A stretch of DNA of 64,000 nt, taken from Rhodococcus qingshengii. GTDB taxonomy: Bacteria > Actinomycetota > Actinomycetes > Mycobacteriales > Mycobacteriaceae. The notes below the pieces were generated by a model, which was not told the origin of the DNA, did no database searches, and was given only the letters and a program-made list of their open reading frames with translations. The DNA is taken from assembly GCF_021025955.1 (NCBI RefSeq), contig NZ_JAJNCL010000008.1, forward strand, positions 124,001 to 188,000. The letters run 5' to 3'. The position numbers and the translations under genes are program-made. This document shows, piece after piece, positions 27,339 through 36,608 of this stretch (the first letter of the stretch is position 1; every line of letters starts with the position of its first letter).

Positions 27339-27839
27339 ATGTTTTCACATGTAGTGGCGGTGCTTCCGCTGAAGCGGTGCCTGCGGGGCCGTCGGCTCGT
27401 GTTGATCGACATCGAGAACGTCATCGGCGGGGCCGTCCTGCATGAAGACGCGGCCCGATGGGCCAAAACGCAGGCCCAGAAGGTGCTCGGGATCGGAGCG
27501 GCAGACCACATCATCATCGGCACCAGCCACATCGGACTCCTGCCGGTCGGCTGCGCCTGGACCAACCTGCGATACGTCGTCGGTTCCGGCCCTGACGGTG
27601 CGGACCGCGCACTCCTCTCGGTTCTCGACGAGGACGTCGAGAACCGATTCGACGAGATCGTCCTCATCTCCGGCGACGGAATCTTCACCGACAAGATCGC
27701 TGCCCTCGCGGCACGCGGTCTACGCGTCACCGTTATCGCCCACCCCGGTGGGCTCTCCAAGAGACTCCGCCTAGCGGCACACCAGATCTTCTATCTGACC
27801 GACCACTACACCGACGGCGCCCTCGGCGGTGCAGCATGA
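27339..27839 (+). CDS. NYN-domain (PIN-like) putative nuclease
   Basis: Protein of 166 residues with the NYN/LabA-like fold pattern: LVLIDIENVIGG (first acidic pair, about residues 21-31), then SGPDGADRALLSVL (middle Asp), then DEIVLISGDGIFTDKIAALAARG (C-terminal Asp cluster of PIN-like nucleases). NYN proteins are usually metal-dependent RNases. The start has AGGAG six bases upstream. Its stop overlaps the methylase-like gene by four bases (ATGA), so the two proteins are made together and may work as a pair. No toxin-antitoxin partner is seen. Target unknown. Confidence 0.82.
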   Translation: MFSHVVAVLPLKRCLRGRRLVLIDIENVIGGAVLHEDAARWAKTQAQKVLGIGAADHIIIGTSHIGLLPVGCAWTNLRYVVGSGPDGADRALLSVLDEDVENRFDEIVLISGDGIFTDKIAALAARGLRVTVIAHPGGLSKRLRLAAHQIFYLTDHYTDGALGGAA

Positions 27840-29917
27840 GCAAGGACACCATGAACGACACCACCAGCCAGGCCCTCGTGGCACCCAGCGACATCGCCGA
27901 AATGGCCGGCGTCTCCCGAGGCGCCGTCAGCAATTGGCGCAAACGCGCCGACGACTTCCCTGAAGCCCGCGGCGGTAACACCGCAAAACCCCTGTTCGCG
28001 CGCGACGAAGTCCTCGTATGGCTCTCTTCTCGTGGTTACTCCGTCAAGGAGGACCACGGCGAAGCTCGCGTTTGGTCCACCATGAACGCCCTGCGCGGCG
28101 CCATCTCCCCGCAGACGATGGGTGACCTGATCCTCGTGCTTGCCTGCGCACGCAAGCTCTCCGACGAATCCCCGACTGAGCACTCACCATGGGACCGCGT
28201 CCGGGACGACGTCATCCACGGAGGGCTCGACGTCCTGTCCCGGGTGGCTCGGCAGGAAGCCCAACATGACTCACGGTGGTCGTTTCTCGTCGAGCAGCCC
28301 GTCGAGGCCGTCCGTGCCGACAGGTACGCAGTGCAGGAAGTTGTCAGGGCCGTCTCTAACATCGCCCCCACTGGCCACGCCCTCGCCGCGGTCTCCGACT
28401 ACGTTCTCGCCAAGGTTGCGCGCGCACAGGTCCGGAGCGGGCTCGACCACGGTTTCGTCGACTCCAGGGTCTCCGAAGTACTCGGAAATCTGGCGGCCAC
28501 CAACGGTGGCCGTGTCCTGTACGACCCGGCCTGCGGCATCGGTGCCGCGCTCGTGGCGGCCCTTGATGCCGGCTTACACCCGGATCGAATCGTCGGGCAC
28601 GAAATCAACGAGCATGCGCGACAGCAGGCCGAGCAGCGCGCCTACCTGCGCGGCGTCGACATCGAACTGATCCACGGCGACGTCCTCACGTACGACCTCG
28701 ACGCGCAACTGCGGGCCGACATCGTCATCGCCGAACCCCCGTACGGGGCGCAACTTCCCCCGTCAATCCATGTATCCGACCCCCGGTGGGAGTTCGGGAT
28801 GCCCACCCGCCGTTCCTCAGAGACGACGTGGATCCAGCACACTGTCGCCCATCTTGCCGAGCAGGGCCGCGGATTCGTGGTCACGCCTGTCGGAACCCTC
28901 GTGCGTAGCAGTGAGAAGGTGGTGCGGACCGAACTCGTGCGTCGGGGCTGTGTCGAGGCCATCATCGGTTTGCCCGGGAAAATGCTGCCGCACGTTGCTG
29001 TCAATCTCGCCGTGTGGGTACTGCGGGCCCCTTCAGGCGAAGGACGCCCCAATGTTCTGTTCATCGATGCCTCCGACGTCTCCGACGTCGAGAAGCGCAT
29101 CGGCGGCTGGTTGCCCGCACTGGGCGGTGCCGACATCGACGTGCCGCACCAGCGTGTCGATGTGCGCGACGTCCTCGCCGCCGACGGAAACCTGTCGCCC
29201 GCCCGGTGGATCCAGGTCGCCGGCCGTAACCCGGGCGAGGTCGTGGACACCTACCTGGGCAGCTGGAAGAACCTCAACCAAACGCTCGACCGCATCTCCG
29301 GCACCAGCGCTTCCCTGCATCACTTCGCGGGAACCCACGGTGCCCGTATCGTCACCGTCGGGGACCTCATCGACCAGGGCCTTCTCGAAATGCGCCCCGG
29401 ACGGGTGAAGTCCACTGATCTTTCCGACGAACTCGCGCACCTGTACCTCACGCCTACTCAAATCAAGAACGGGCAGCTCCCCGTCGTCGAGGACACCGCC
29501 ACAGTCCCCGTGGACCTGCGGGCCGAGCTCACCGAGGACGGCGACGTGCTGGTCTCCACCCACGGGACGGTCGGCGCCGTGGTCGATGACACCGGTGGCG
29601 GACATCTCCTTGGATACGGCACCTACCGACTTCGTAGTACCGACAGGGGTCAACTCAGCCCCCACTACCTCGCGCTCGTCCTCACCGGATCGTGGAACAA
29701 CCGCTTTCAGACCGGCACCGGCATCGGTCGGACCGACCTCCGACTCCTCGAGATCCCGTTGGTATCCGGCGACGAGCAGGCGCACGTGCGCCTTGCAGAT
29801 GTGGCCGTCGCACTACTGACCGACGAAGCCAGCGCCCTGCTCGCACACGCGCAGTCAGTCCGTGAAGCCATGAGGGACGCCTTGCGCTACAACGTCACGA
29901 TCCCCGCCGACGAGTGA
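27836..29917 (+). CDS. HTH / N6-adenine-methylase-like / HsdS-like fusion protein with altered motif IV
   Basis: Protein of 693 residues with three parts. Residues ~18-60 form a helix-turn-helix (SDIAEMAGVSRGAVSNWRKR). Residues ~200-430 resemble HsdM: motif I is YDPACGIGAALVAAL, then VGHEINEHARQQAEQRA and the strand IVIAEPPYGAQL where N6-methylases have NPPY/F; here the first residue is Glu. LVRRGCVEAIIGLPGKM also matches HsdM. Residues ~500-640 resemble a single HsdS target-recognition domain (VTVGDLIDQGLLEMRPG; STHGTVGAVVDD; LALVLTGSWNNRF). The protein could methylate DNA, or only recognise it. The NYN gene overlaps upstream; the type I system begins 260 bases downstream. Its system type is not one I can name. 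Confidence 0.78.
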   Translation: MSKDTMNDTTSQALVAPSDIAEMAGVSRGAVSNWRKRADDFPEARGGNTAKPLFARDEVLVWLSSRGYSVKEDHGEARVWSTMNALRGAISPQTMGDLILVLACARKLSDESPTEHSPWDRVRDDVIHGGLDVLSRVARQEAQHDSRWSFLVEQPVEAVRADRYAVQEVVRAVSNIAPTGHALAAVSDYVLAKVARAQVRSGLDHGFVDSRVSEVLGNLAATNGGRVLYDPACGIGAALVAALDAGLHPDRIVGHEINEHARQQAEQRAYLRGVDIELIHGDVLTYDLDAQLRADIVIAEPPYGAQLPPSIHVSDPRWEFGMPTRRSSETTWIQHTVAHLAEQGRGFVVTPVGTLVRSSEKVVRTELVRRGCVEAIIGLPGKMLPHVAVNLAVWVLRAPSGEGRPNVLFIDASDVSDVEKRIGGWLPALGGADIDVPHQRVDVRDVLAADGNLSPARWIQVAGRNPGEVVDTYLGSWKNLNQTLDRISGTSASLHHFAGTHGARIVTVGDLIDQGLLEMRPGRVKSTDLSDELAHLYLTPTQIKNGQLPVVEDTATVPVDLRAELTEDGDVLVSTHGTVGAVVDDTGGGHLLGYGTYRLRSTDRGQLSPHYLALVLTGSWNNRFQTGTGIGRTDLRLLEIPLVSGDEQAHVRLADVAVALLTDEASALLAHAQSVREAMRDALRYNVTIPADE

Positions 29918-30177
29918 CCGGCGAGGTCACCTGTCCCTCCCGATGAGGGCCACGGTCGAAGATGGAGTGCGTGCGGGGCTGGCAGTGTCCCCGCCGCACT
30001 GTCCCCATCAGCACTCCGACCCGACGAGGCCGAGTCGATCCTCTGTTGCGGGTCCATACCTGCAGACAAGGGCCGGTGTGTAGATGCCGGGAACCTCCGA
30101 AATAGGCTGACAAGCCGGAACCATCACGGCCTCCGGGTCGCCTCCCCTTTTTTTGACAAGCAAGGACACCCCGACTG

Positions 30178-31752
30178 ATGACAGTGACCCAGCAGGAAAT
30201 CGAGAACCGGCTGTGGGACGCCGCCGATGAGCTGCGCGTGGCGATGCCCGAAGCGCAGTACTCCTCAGTCGTCTTCCCGCTGATGTTCTGGAAATACCTG
30301 TCGGACACCTGGGAGCACCACCACCAGGAGTTCCTGGCCGACAACGACGGTCTGGACGACCTCTCCACTGACGAAGCCCACGAGATCGAGTACCGCGACT
30401 ACCAGTCGTTCGAGATCCCGTTCATCCATCCCGGCACAGTTCAGGAGCGTCGCGCCTCCTGGACATCCGTCCTTGCCACGATCACACAGCCCAGCCTCGG
30501 CCAACGGGTCCGCGCCTCCCTTCAGGCCATCGAGACGGCCAACCCCGACAAGTTCTCCCGCCTTTTCGGATCCATGACCTGGACCTCCGAGGAGGTGCTG
30601 TCGGGCGAGGTTCTAGCAGCGGTCATGCAGGCTATGGACCGTACCCCGAAGATGCACGAGGGCAACATGTCCCACGATGTACTTGGCGGGGCATACGAAT
30701 ACCTGCTCAAACGATTCTCAGACGGATCCGGCACCCGCGCCGGCCAATTCTTCACCCCCCGCGAGGTCGTCGAACTGATCGTCGAGGTCCTAGACCCACA
30801 GGGCTTCGAGTCGGTGTACGACCCGACGTGTGGGTCGGGCGGCATGCTCATCGCCTCCGCGAACCTCTTGAAGGCCCACGGTGGGCGTGGCTACACGCTC
30901 AGCCTGTACGGGCAGGAGGCTGTACTGGACACTGCAGGTGTAGCACGCATGAACCTCTTCATGCATAACCTGACCCAGTTCCAGGTCGAGGTCGGCGACA
31001 CCCTGAAGGACCCGCGCTTCAAGAAGCCGGACGGGTCGGTCGCGCAGTTCGATGTGATCGTCGCTAACCCGCCCTACAGCCTGAAGTGGAAACCCTGGAC
31101 CAATGACCCGCGCGCCCTCGGCGGGGTCGCCACGCAGTCGTCGGCGGACTGGGCATTCGTACAGCACATGATCGCCAGCATGGGCCCGAAGAAGGGGCGA
31201 GCAGGAGTCGTCTTGCCACACGGTGTGCTCTTCCGAGGCGGCCAGGAAGCAGCAATCCGCCAGCGTGTCCTGGATGACGACCTGCTCGAAGCGGTCATTG
31301 GACTGCCTTCCAACCTCTTCTACAACACGACGATCCCGACCTGCATCCTCGTGTTCCGCGCACCCGGCACCAAGGCCGACGAGCGAAAGAAGGGGGTGCT
31401 ATTCATCGACGTCTCCAAACGGGTCACCAAGGCCAAGAATCGCAACATCCTCACCGACACTGACATCGCCGACGTCGTGGCTGCCTACCACTGCACCTTC
31501 GATGCCGACGGTAACCCCGTGGACTCGGACGGGGAAGGAAGACTCGCGACGCGATTCGTCTCCACCACGGAGATCGTGGCGAACGAGTATGACCTCAACA
31601 TCGGTCGTTACATCAAGCAGGCTGCCGCCGAGCAGGAAGACCTCGGCACCCTTATCGACGCCTACAATATCGCCCGAGCAGAGCGCCAGAAGGCCGAGCA
31701 GCACATGCTGGCTCTCCTTGCTGCCGCAGGAATCGTGGGCTTCGATGAGTGA
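30178..31752 (+). CDS. hsdM: Type I restriction-modification methyltransferase subunit
   Basis: N6-adenine methyltransferase subunit of 524 residues. The N-terminal HsdM helical domain starts IENRLWDAADELR and includes VVFPLMFWKYLSD. SAM-binding motif I is YDPTCGSGGMLI (about residue 215) and catalytic motif IV is VANPPYSLKW (about residue 296), followed by GVVLPHGVLFRGG and LFYNTTIPTCILVF. With two HsdM and one HsdS it methylates the host target and, with HsdR, cuts unmethylated DNA. AAGGA lies about ten bases before the ATG. The last eight bases overlap hsdS. Confidence 0.96.
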   Translation: MTVTQQEIENRLWDAADELRVAMPEAQYSSVVFPLMFWKYLSDTWEHHHQEFLADNDGLDDLSTDEAHEIEYRDYQSFEIPFIHPGTVQERRASWTSVLATITQPSLGQRVRASLQAIETANPDKFSRLFGSMTWTSEEVLSGEVLAAVMQAMDRTPKMHEGNMSHDVLGGAYEYLLKRFSDGSGTRAGQFFTPREVVELIVEVLDPQGFESVYDPTCGSGGMLIASANLLKAHGGRGYTLSLYGQEAVLDTAGVARMNLFMHNLTQFQVEVGDTLKDPRFKKPDGSVAQFDVIVANPPYSLKWKPWTNDPRALGGVATQSSADWAFVQHMIASMGPKKGRAGVVLPHGVLFRGGQEAAIRQRVLDDDLLEAVIGLPSNLFYNTTIPTCILVFRAPGTKADERKKGVLFIDVSKRVTKAKNRNILTDTDIADVVAAYHCTFDADGNPVDSDGEGRLATRFVSTTEIVANEYDLNIGRYIKQAAAEQEDLGTLIDAYNIARAERQKAEQHMLALLAAAGIVGFDE

Positions 31753-32911
31753 CTGGAAGCAGGTCACCCTCGGCGACCAACTGACTCGTGTGCGCCGAAA
31801 GGTGGCTGTGGAGGACGGGGCCACCTACCCCGCAGTCAGTGTCCAGATGTACGGGCGCGGCCTCGGTGAGAAAGAGCCCTTCGTCGGCGGTGTCTCAAAA
31901 TACGCAGCGCTGAACATGGTGCGAGAGAACGACGTCGTACTACGTACCATTACTGCGTTTGAAGCGCCTGCAGGCGTCGCGCGTACGGAGCATGACGGCA
32001 CTCACGTCTCCGGTGTGTTCATCACATATGAGGTTGACCAAATCGTGCTGCCGGAGTTCCTGCGGCTGTTCTTCCAGACGCCAGCGTTCTGGGACGAGAT
32101 GCAGAACCGCGCCTCGGGCACGGTCTTACGCCGCAAAACTATCTCCGACGCCTCGTTCCGGGACATTCCGTTCGCTTTGCCTCCGCTGCCGGTACAAGAG
32201 CGAATCATCAACATTCTTGAGGCAGTCGACAACCAACTCACTGCACTTGAGGCTGAGGTCGATGCTGTCGTCAAAGTCCGTCTCGGCCTGATCGGAAGGT
32301 CTGCCGATACGGAACAGGTGCCCCTCGAAAGCCTGGGGGTTGTGTCGCAGGGAAAGGGACTTCCGAAGGAGTCCCAGGGCAAGCAAACGGGCAAGATTTC
32401 TTGGTACAAAATTGCAGATATGACCCGCCCGCAGAATATGTTCGGCTACACACTTGCTGATACGCGGCTTACGCCCTCCGAGATGGCTGAGATTGGTGGA
32501 GTTGTGGTCGAGGCTGGCGCAGTGACATTCCCGAGGGTGGGGGCAGCAATTCTTACAGAGAAGAAGCGGATCATGGACACCCCTGGAGCGCTGGATGAGA
32601 ACCACCTAGTCATCACACCAGACAAAGCGACGAGTTCGGAGTACCTACTGGCAGTCATGGAGAGCTTCGCGCTCTCAAGCCTGGTCCGACCGGGTGCCGT
32701 CCCTTCACTGAACATGGGCCTGATCCGTTCGACGAAGGTGCCTTGGAGTTGGATGGAAAACAAGTCTCTCGGGACTGTATTGGGAGCACTCCGAGCCGAA
32801 TCACGAGTCCTGGCGGCTGAGGTTGCCAGCCTTCGTGCCACCCGGGCAAACCTGCTATCAGGACTGCTTGACCACACCATCGACATCGAGTCCGCCAAAT
32901 CGGAGGTTTAA
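31745..32911 (+). CDS. hsdS: Type I restriction-modification specificity subunit
   Basis: Specificity subunit of 388 residues that sets the DNA target for both methylation and cleavage. The ATG at 31745 (MSDWKQVTLGDQL) overlaps the hsdM end by eight bases; the frame is open much further upstream but that is inside hsdM. Two target-recognition regions are visible, each followed by a conserved helix: LPPLPVQERIINILEAVDNQLTALE (central spacer helix) and LRAESRVLAAEVASLRATRANLLSGLLD (C-terminal helix). The two differ in sequence, so the recognition site should be bipartite. Target sequence cannot be read from the protein. Confidence 0.93.
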   Translation: MSDWKQVTLGDQLTRVRRKVAVEDGATYPAVSVQMYGRGLGEKEPFVGGVSKYAALNMVRENDVVLRTITAFEAPAGVARTEHDGTHVSGVFITYEVDQIVLPEFLRLFFQTPAFWDEMQNRASGTVLRRKTISDASFRDIPFALPPLPVQERIINILEAVDNQLTALEAEVDAVVKVRLGLIGRSADTEQVPLESLGVVSQGKGLPKESQGKQTGKISWYKIADMTRPQNMFGYTLADTRLTPSEMAEIGGVVVEAGAVTFPRVGAAILTEKKRIMDTPGALDENHLVITPDKATSSEYLLAVMESFALSSLVRPGAVPSLNMGLIRSTKVPWSWMENKSLGTVLGALRAESRVLAAEVASLRATRANLLSGLLDHTIDIESAKSEV

Positions 32912-32914
32912 GCC

Positions 32915-35900
32915 GTGGCAAAAGGCATACGAGAGCGCGAGTTCCAGAACCTAATGATCCAGTGGTCCCTCCCTATGGGCTGGGACTTCATCTCAGGGCG
33001 GAAGCTGCCCCGTGAGACGACGCAGACGGTGGTCACCAGCCAGTTACGGGACGCCATCGTCCGGTTCAACCCGGAGGTGATCGACGGGTTCGACGTGGAC
33101 ACCGTCGTCGAGGATATCGTCGCCACGGTCAACGCAGTCGAAGGCGGGCTGGTACGAGCCAACGAGCAGGTGCTGCACCTGCTGTGCGGACGTAAAGAGT
33201 TCAGAGACGCCGACGGTGTGTGGCACGCCCTCAAGGTTATCGAATTCGAAAATCCGATGACCAACACTCTGGTCGTGTCGGACGAGGTGACCATCACTGT
33301 CCCCGGCAAAACCTCCCGCCGGTTCGACCTCGTCTACTGGGTCAACGGCCTACCCCTCATCGTGGTGGAAGTGAAGTCGCCGACTGCGAAGTCCGGGTGG
33401 GCTGATGCCGCCCGCGAGATCAACAACGTGTACGTCACCGAGTACCCGTGGTTCTTCACTCCTAACGTCTTCGCCGTCGCCTCCGACGGACTCAAGCTGC
33501 GGTTCGGTGCCGCCGGCGCGCCCACGAACCTGTGGCAGCCGTTCCGGTCTACCGCCGACGACGAGAACCTATCGGGGCTGGCCGACGTGCAACGCTCCGT
33601 CGAGCTGTTACTCAGCCCAGCCACAGTCTTGGACATGCTCGCCAACTTCGCTCTCTTCGATACGTCCGGGGGTGGAGCCGACAAGAAATACCTGCCCCGC
33701 TACCCGCAGATGGAAGCCGCTCACCTGATCCACCAGCGGGTTCTGGAAGACGGGTCAAAAGGTCTGATCTGGCACCACCAGGGATCAGGGAAGACCCTGC
33801 TGATGGTGTTCGCCGCCTCGCTGCTGCTGTCCGACACTCGCACCGAGTCACCCACGATCATCCTGCTCTCGGACCGGACCCAGCTCGTCCGGCAAACCTC
33901 CGGAGTGTTTACCTCCGCGATGGGGGACACCTACTTCCACCAGCCAGCCACCAGCGGGGAGTTGCGTTCCCTGCTGGCCGACGACGTGCGCGGCGTCATC
34001 TCCACGACCGTGCACAAGTTTGCCGATGCCGGCCAGAACCAGTCGATCCGTAGCAACATCATCGTGCTGGTCGACGAGGCGCATCGCACTCAGTCCGCCA
34101 GGTCTAAGTCGCTGGCCGGACAGATGCGCGCAGCGTTGCCGCACGCGAAGTTCTTCGGCATGACCGGCACCCCCGTCAGGAATCTCGCCACCGACACCTT
34201 CGCCCTCTTCGGCGAGGAAAGCGACCCAGGCAAGGTGCTGCACCGCTACTCTGTGTCCCGGTCTCTGCTGGACGAAGCAACGGTCCCGGTCATGCTGGAC
34301 CCTCACCCTGTCGCCTTCGATCTCAACGATCAGGCGTTGCAGGCCGAGTTCGACCAGTTCGCCGATGACTTCGACCTCGATGACCCCGACCGTGAGACCT
34401 TGTCCCGCAAATTCGGGCGCCTCACCTCGGTGTTCGCCAACCCCGACCGTATCCACGCGGTCTGCCAGGACATCGTGGACCACTACCTGGCCGGCGCCTA
34501 CCGAAACGGCCTCAAGGCCCAAGTCGTCGCCTACAACCGTGAGCTGGCCGTGGCGTACACGGAGAAGATCAACGAGCTGCTGGCAGGCTTCGAGGCGTCC
34601 CAGGTGCTCGCCGAGGTGGGCAAGCATGACCGAATCACTGCCGAGGTGAACATTTCGGTCTCGGACGCCAAGGACGAAGACCCCGCCATGCGGGCATTCC
34701 AACTCTCGGAGGCAGAGGAAGAGGAGCAGAAGCAGCGGTTCCTCACCCCGGACGGCGCGCTGTGCTTCCTGGTCGTGACCGCGAAGCTGATGACTGGGTT
34801 CGACGCCCCCAACGAGGGCGTCCTCTATCTGGACAAGCCACTCAAGGCCCACAACTTGTTCCAGACGATCACCCGACCGAACCGGACCTGGATTTCTCCG
34901 ACGGGGTTCGTGAAGACCTCCGGCGTGGTCGTGGACTACATCGGTCTGGCCGAAGAGGTCCAGCGGGCCGTCCTCGACCCGACTGCTGAGGAGACCGCCA
35001 AAGGGGGTGGGTTCGTCACCGACATGTCAGAGTTGGTCACCGAGTTCCGCACCACATTCGCCCGCATCGAAGACCTCCTCGCGGACGTGGATGGCTTGGA
35101 CTTGACAGTCCACGGTTACGAGTCTGTGCGAGCTATCAATGTTTTCCTTGACGCCAACTCTGGTTCAGCCGAGGTCTTCACCAAGGACTACCGCCTGTTG
35201 GGCCGTCTGTACCCGCTCATCAACACCGACAAGCGGGTCGCCAAGTACAGGGATGGCTTCGCGTTGTTCGGGTCCGTGTATACGACCTTGTTCAAGAAGT
35301 CCTCCGATGAGGAGAGGAAGGAACGCCTCGGCGAGCTGGGGCCGATGGTCTTGGAGATCATCAATGCCCACATCCACTCTTTCTCCGTGGCCGCCGGCCA
35401 GGAGGAAACCCTCGTCCTGGACGCCCAGGGCATCTCTATCCTTAAGGAACTACTGGCCCTCGTCCGCCCCAAGCCAGACAAGAACGACGGCGAAGCTAAG
35501 ACGCCGCCATCCGCAGCGGAGATCTTGGACCACATCAAGGCCGCCCTCGAAAAGGGCGTCGAGCCAGGATCAGCGAAGTACACCGCCCTCGCCGAGCGGA
35601 TCAAGCTGTTACGGGACCGGATCCTCCAGAATTCCCAGGACGCCCTGGAGTTCCTGTCCGAAGCACTCCGGATCGCCCGCGCAATCGTGAACGCCGGAAA
35701 GCATCCCGACGAAGCCGTCATAGTGCTCGACGACGACCACGTGGGTGTCCTATCGAGGATCATTCACGACCACGCACCGTCCGGCCTCACAGTCACGGAG
35801 AGGAACCTGGCCGAGGAAATTGACCAGGTCGTCACCCGCACGCTCGCCCGATCGTGGGACAACGCCGACGCTCGCAACAGAGGCGCTCGCCGCGCTACGG

Positions 35901-35992
35901 CGGCGGTCTTCCGCCGGTACATGCTGAAGCCGGTGGGGGAGCCCTATGACTCCACCGTCGCCTACATCGAAGCTCATTACCTCGTTGACTGA
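32915..35992 (+). CDS. hsdR: Type I restriction-modification endonuclease/translocase subunit
   Basis: Motor and nuclease subunit of 1025 residues from a GTG at 32915, three bases after hsdS. The N-terminal PD-(D/E)xK nuclease core is RFDLVYWVNGLPLIVVEVKSPT (EVK near residue 150). The SF2 helicase motor has Walker A HHQGSGKT (near residue 290), DEAHRTQ (near residue 387), MTGTPVRN and a C-terminal MTGFDAPNEGVLYLDKPL with TRPNRTW. A C-terminal helical domain follows. It pulls DNA in and cuts away from the site. The gene appears intact; a terminator follows eight bases after the stop. Confidence 0.96.
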   Translation: MAKGIREREFQNLMIQWSLPMGWDFISGRKLPRETTQTVVTSQLRDAIVRFNPEVIDGFDVDTVVEDIVATVNAVEGGLVRANEQVLHLLCGRKEFRDADGVWHALKVIEFENPMTNTLVVSDEVTITVPGKTSRRFDLVYWVNGLPLIVVEVKSPTAKSGWADAAREINNVYVTEYPWFFTPNVFAVASDGLKLRFGAAGAPTNLWQPFRSTADDENLSGLADVQRSVELLLSPATVLDMLANFALFDTSGGGADKKYLPRYPQMEAAHLIHQRVLEDGSKGLIWHHQGSGKTLLMVFAASLLLSDTRTESPTIILLSDRTQLVRQTSGVFTSAMGDTYFHQPATSGELRSLLADDVRGVISTTVHKFADAGQNQSIRSNIIVLVDEAHRTQSARSKSLAGQMRAALPHAKFFGMTGTPVRNLATDTFALFGEESDPGKVLHRYSVSRSLLDEATVPVMLDPHPVAFDLNDQALQAEFDQFADDFDLDDPDRETLSRKFGRLTSVFANPDRIHAVCQDIVDHYLAGAYRNGLKAQVVAYNRELAVAYTEKINELLAGFEASQVLAEVGKHDRITAEVNISVSDAKDEDPAMRAFQLSEAEEEEQKQRFLTPDGALCFLVVTAKLMTGFDAPNEGVLYLDKPLKAHNLFQTITRPNRTWISPTGFVKTSGVVVDYIGLAEEVQRAVLDPTAEETAKGGGFVTDMSELVTEFRTTFARIEDLLADVDGLDLTVHGYESVRAINVFLDANSGSAEVFTKDYRLLGRLYPLINTDKRVAKYRDGFALFGSVYTTLFKKSSDEERKERLGELGPMVLEIINAHIHSFSVAAGQEETLVLDAQGISILKELLALVRPKPDKNDGEAKTPPSAAEILDHIKAALEKGVEPGSAKYTALAERIKLLRDRILQNSQDALEFLSEALRIARAIVNAGKHPDEAVIVLDDDHVGVLSRIIHDHAPSGLTVTERNLAEEIDQVVTRTLARSWDNADARNRGARRATAAVFRRYMLKPVGEPYDSTVAYIEAHYLVD

Positions 35993-35999
35993 AAGATAC

Positions 36000-36040
36000 G
36001 AAGAGGTCCAGCAAACCTTTGATGGTTGCTGGGCCTCTTC
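36000..36040 (+). terminator. Terminator of the hsdMSR operon
   Basis: GAAGAGGTCCAGCAA pairs with TTGCTGGGCCTCTTC (one T-G pair) around an 11-base loop, right after hsdR. Confidence 0.85.
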
Positions 36041-36099
36041 GCGCTGCGCGAGCGGTAAATATCCGTGACACCGTCCTCAACCGGTACAATCAAAACACG

Positions 36100-36313
36100 C
36101 TCTGAACGCTAGGTTTGATGTACCAGACGCCTGTTGCGCAAACCTTCAATATCCGAACACCTTCGGACGCATTTGATGATAAAATGTAGTTCTTGTCGAA
36201 ATAATTCGCAAGCAGTTGGCGGCAACCTCCCAAAATCGATAATCAATCGAGCATGGAAACCGTAGACTGATCCGGAAGAAAGGGTTCTGGCCGCACGGGG
36301 GCTTGAACAAGAA
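36100..36313. other. Left part of an AT-rich pocket of unclear origin
   Basis: Composition drops sharply from the GC-rich surroundings and remains AT-rich to about 36480. Short reading frames exist on both strands here but none has family features; the plus-strand frame that continues into the small ORF at 36314 is broken by a TAG at 36263. It is probably decayed or horizontally acquired DNA between hsdR and the IS30 remnant. Confidence 0.5.
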
Positions 36314-36451
36314 ATGGAAATAAAATATAGATCAAAAAAGAGAAGAATCTCCATTAAACTATCTAAAGAAGATATTAAGTCTTTATCAAAATTCTTCAAG
36401 CGGATTGTATCATTTATGCACGTCATGATGTTTATAGCGATCATTCTCTGA
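36314..36451 (+). CDS. Possible AT-rich small ORF with hydrophobic C-terminus
   Basis: A 45-residue frame beginning MEIKYRSKKRRISIKLSKED and ending in a hydrophobic run (VSFMHVMMFIAIIL). It uses AAA, ATA, TTA and TCA codons, unlike its neighbours. The frame is open back to 36266 (reading EERVLAARGLEQE), so it may be the end of a larger broken gene. No good ribosome-binding site precedes the ATG. Its stop is only two bases before a strong hairpin, which favours it being, or having been, a real gene end. No family recognised. Confidence 0.3.
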   Translation: MEIKYRSKKRRISIKLSKEDIKSLSKFFKRIVSFMHVMMFIAIIL

Positions 36452-36453
36452 AA

Positions 36454-36503
36454 ACAGCTAGAAGCCGTCACCCCCTTTTTCAGGGTTGACGGCTTCTAGC
36501 TGT
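36454..36503 (+). terminator. Long 17-bp inverted repeat, likely terminator
   Basis: ACAGCTAGAAGCCGTCA and TGACGGCTTCTAGCTGT are perfect complements around a 16-base loop that contains CCCCCTTTTT. It follows the AT-rich ORF directly. The symmetry would work for both directions; an insertion-element end is another possibility. Confidence 0.65.
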
Positions 36504-36608
36504 CATCTCTTGCTCCACCGCGCCCAACGAACACTGGATCGACCGAAATGAATCGGGTGGCGTCACTTCGCAACCTGGCGTTCTGAAATTCGGTGACTCA
36601 CACATAGG

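Noticed and set aside
36109..36471. A 120-codon minus-strand frame across the AT-rich pocket
   Set aside because: It runs through the inverted repeat, has no ribosome-binding site and no family features; the plus-strand end near the hairpin is more convincing.
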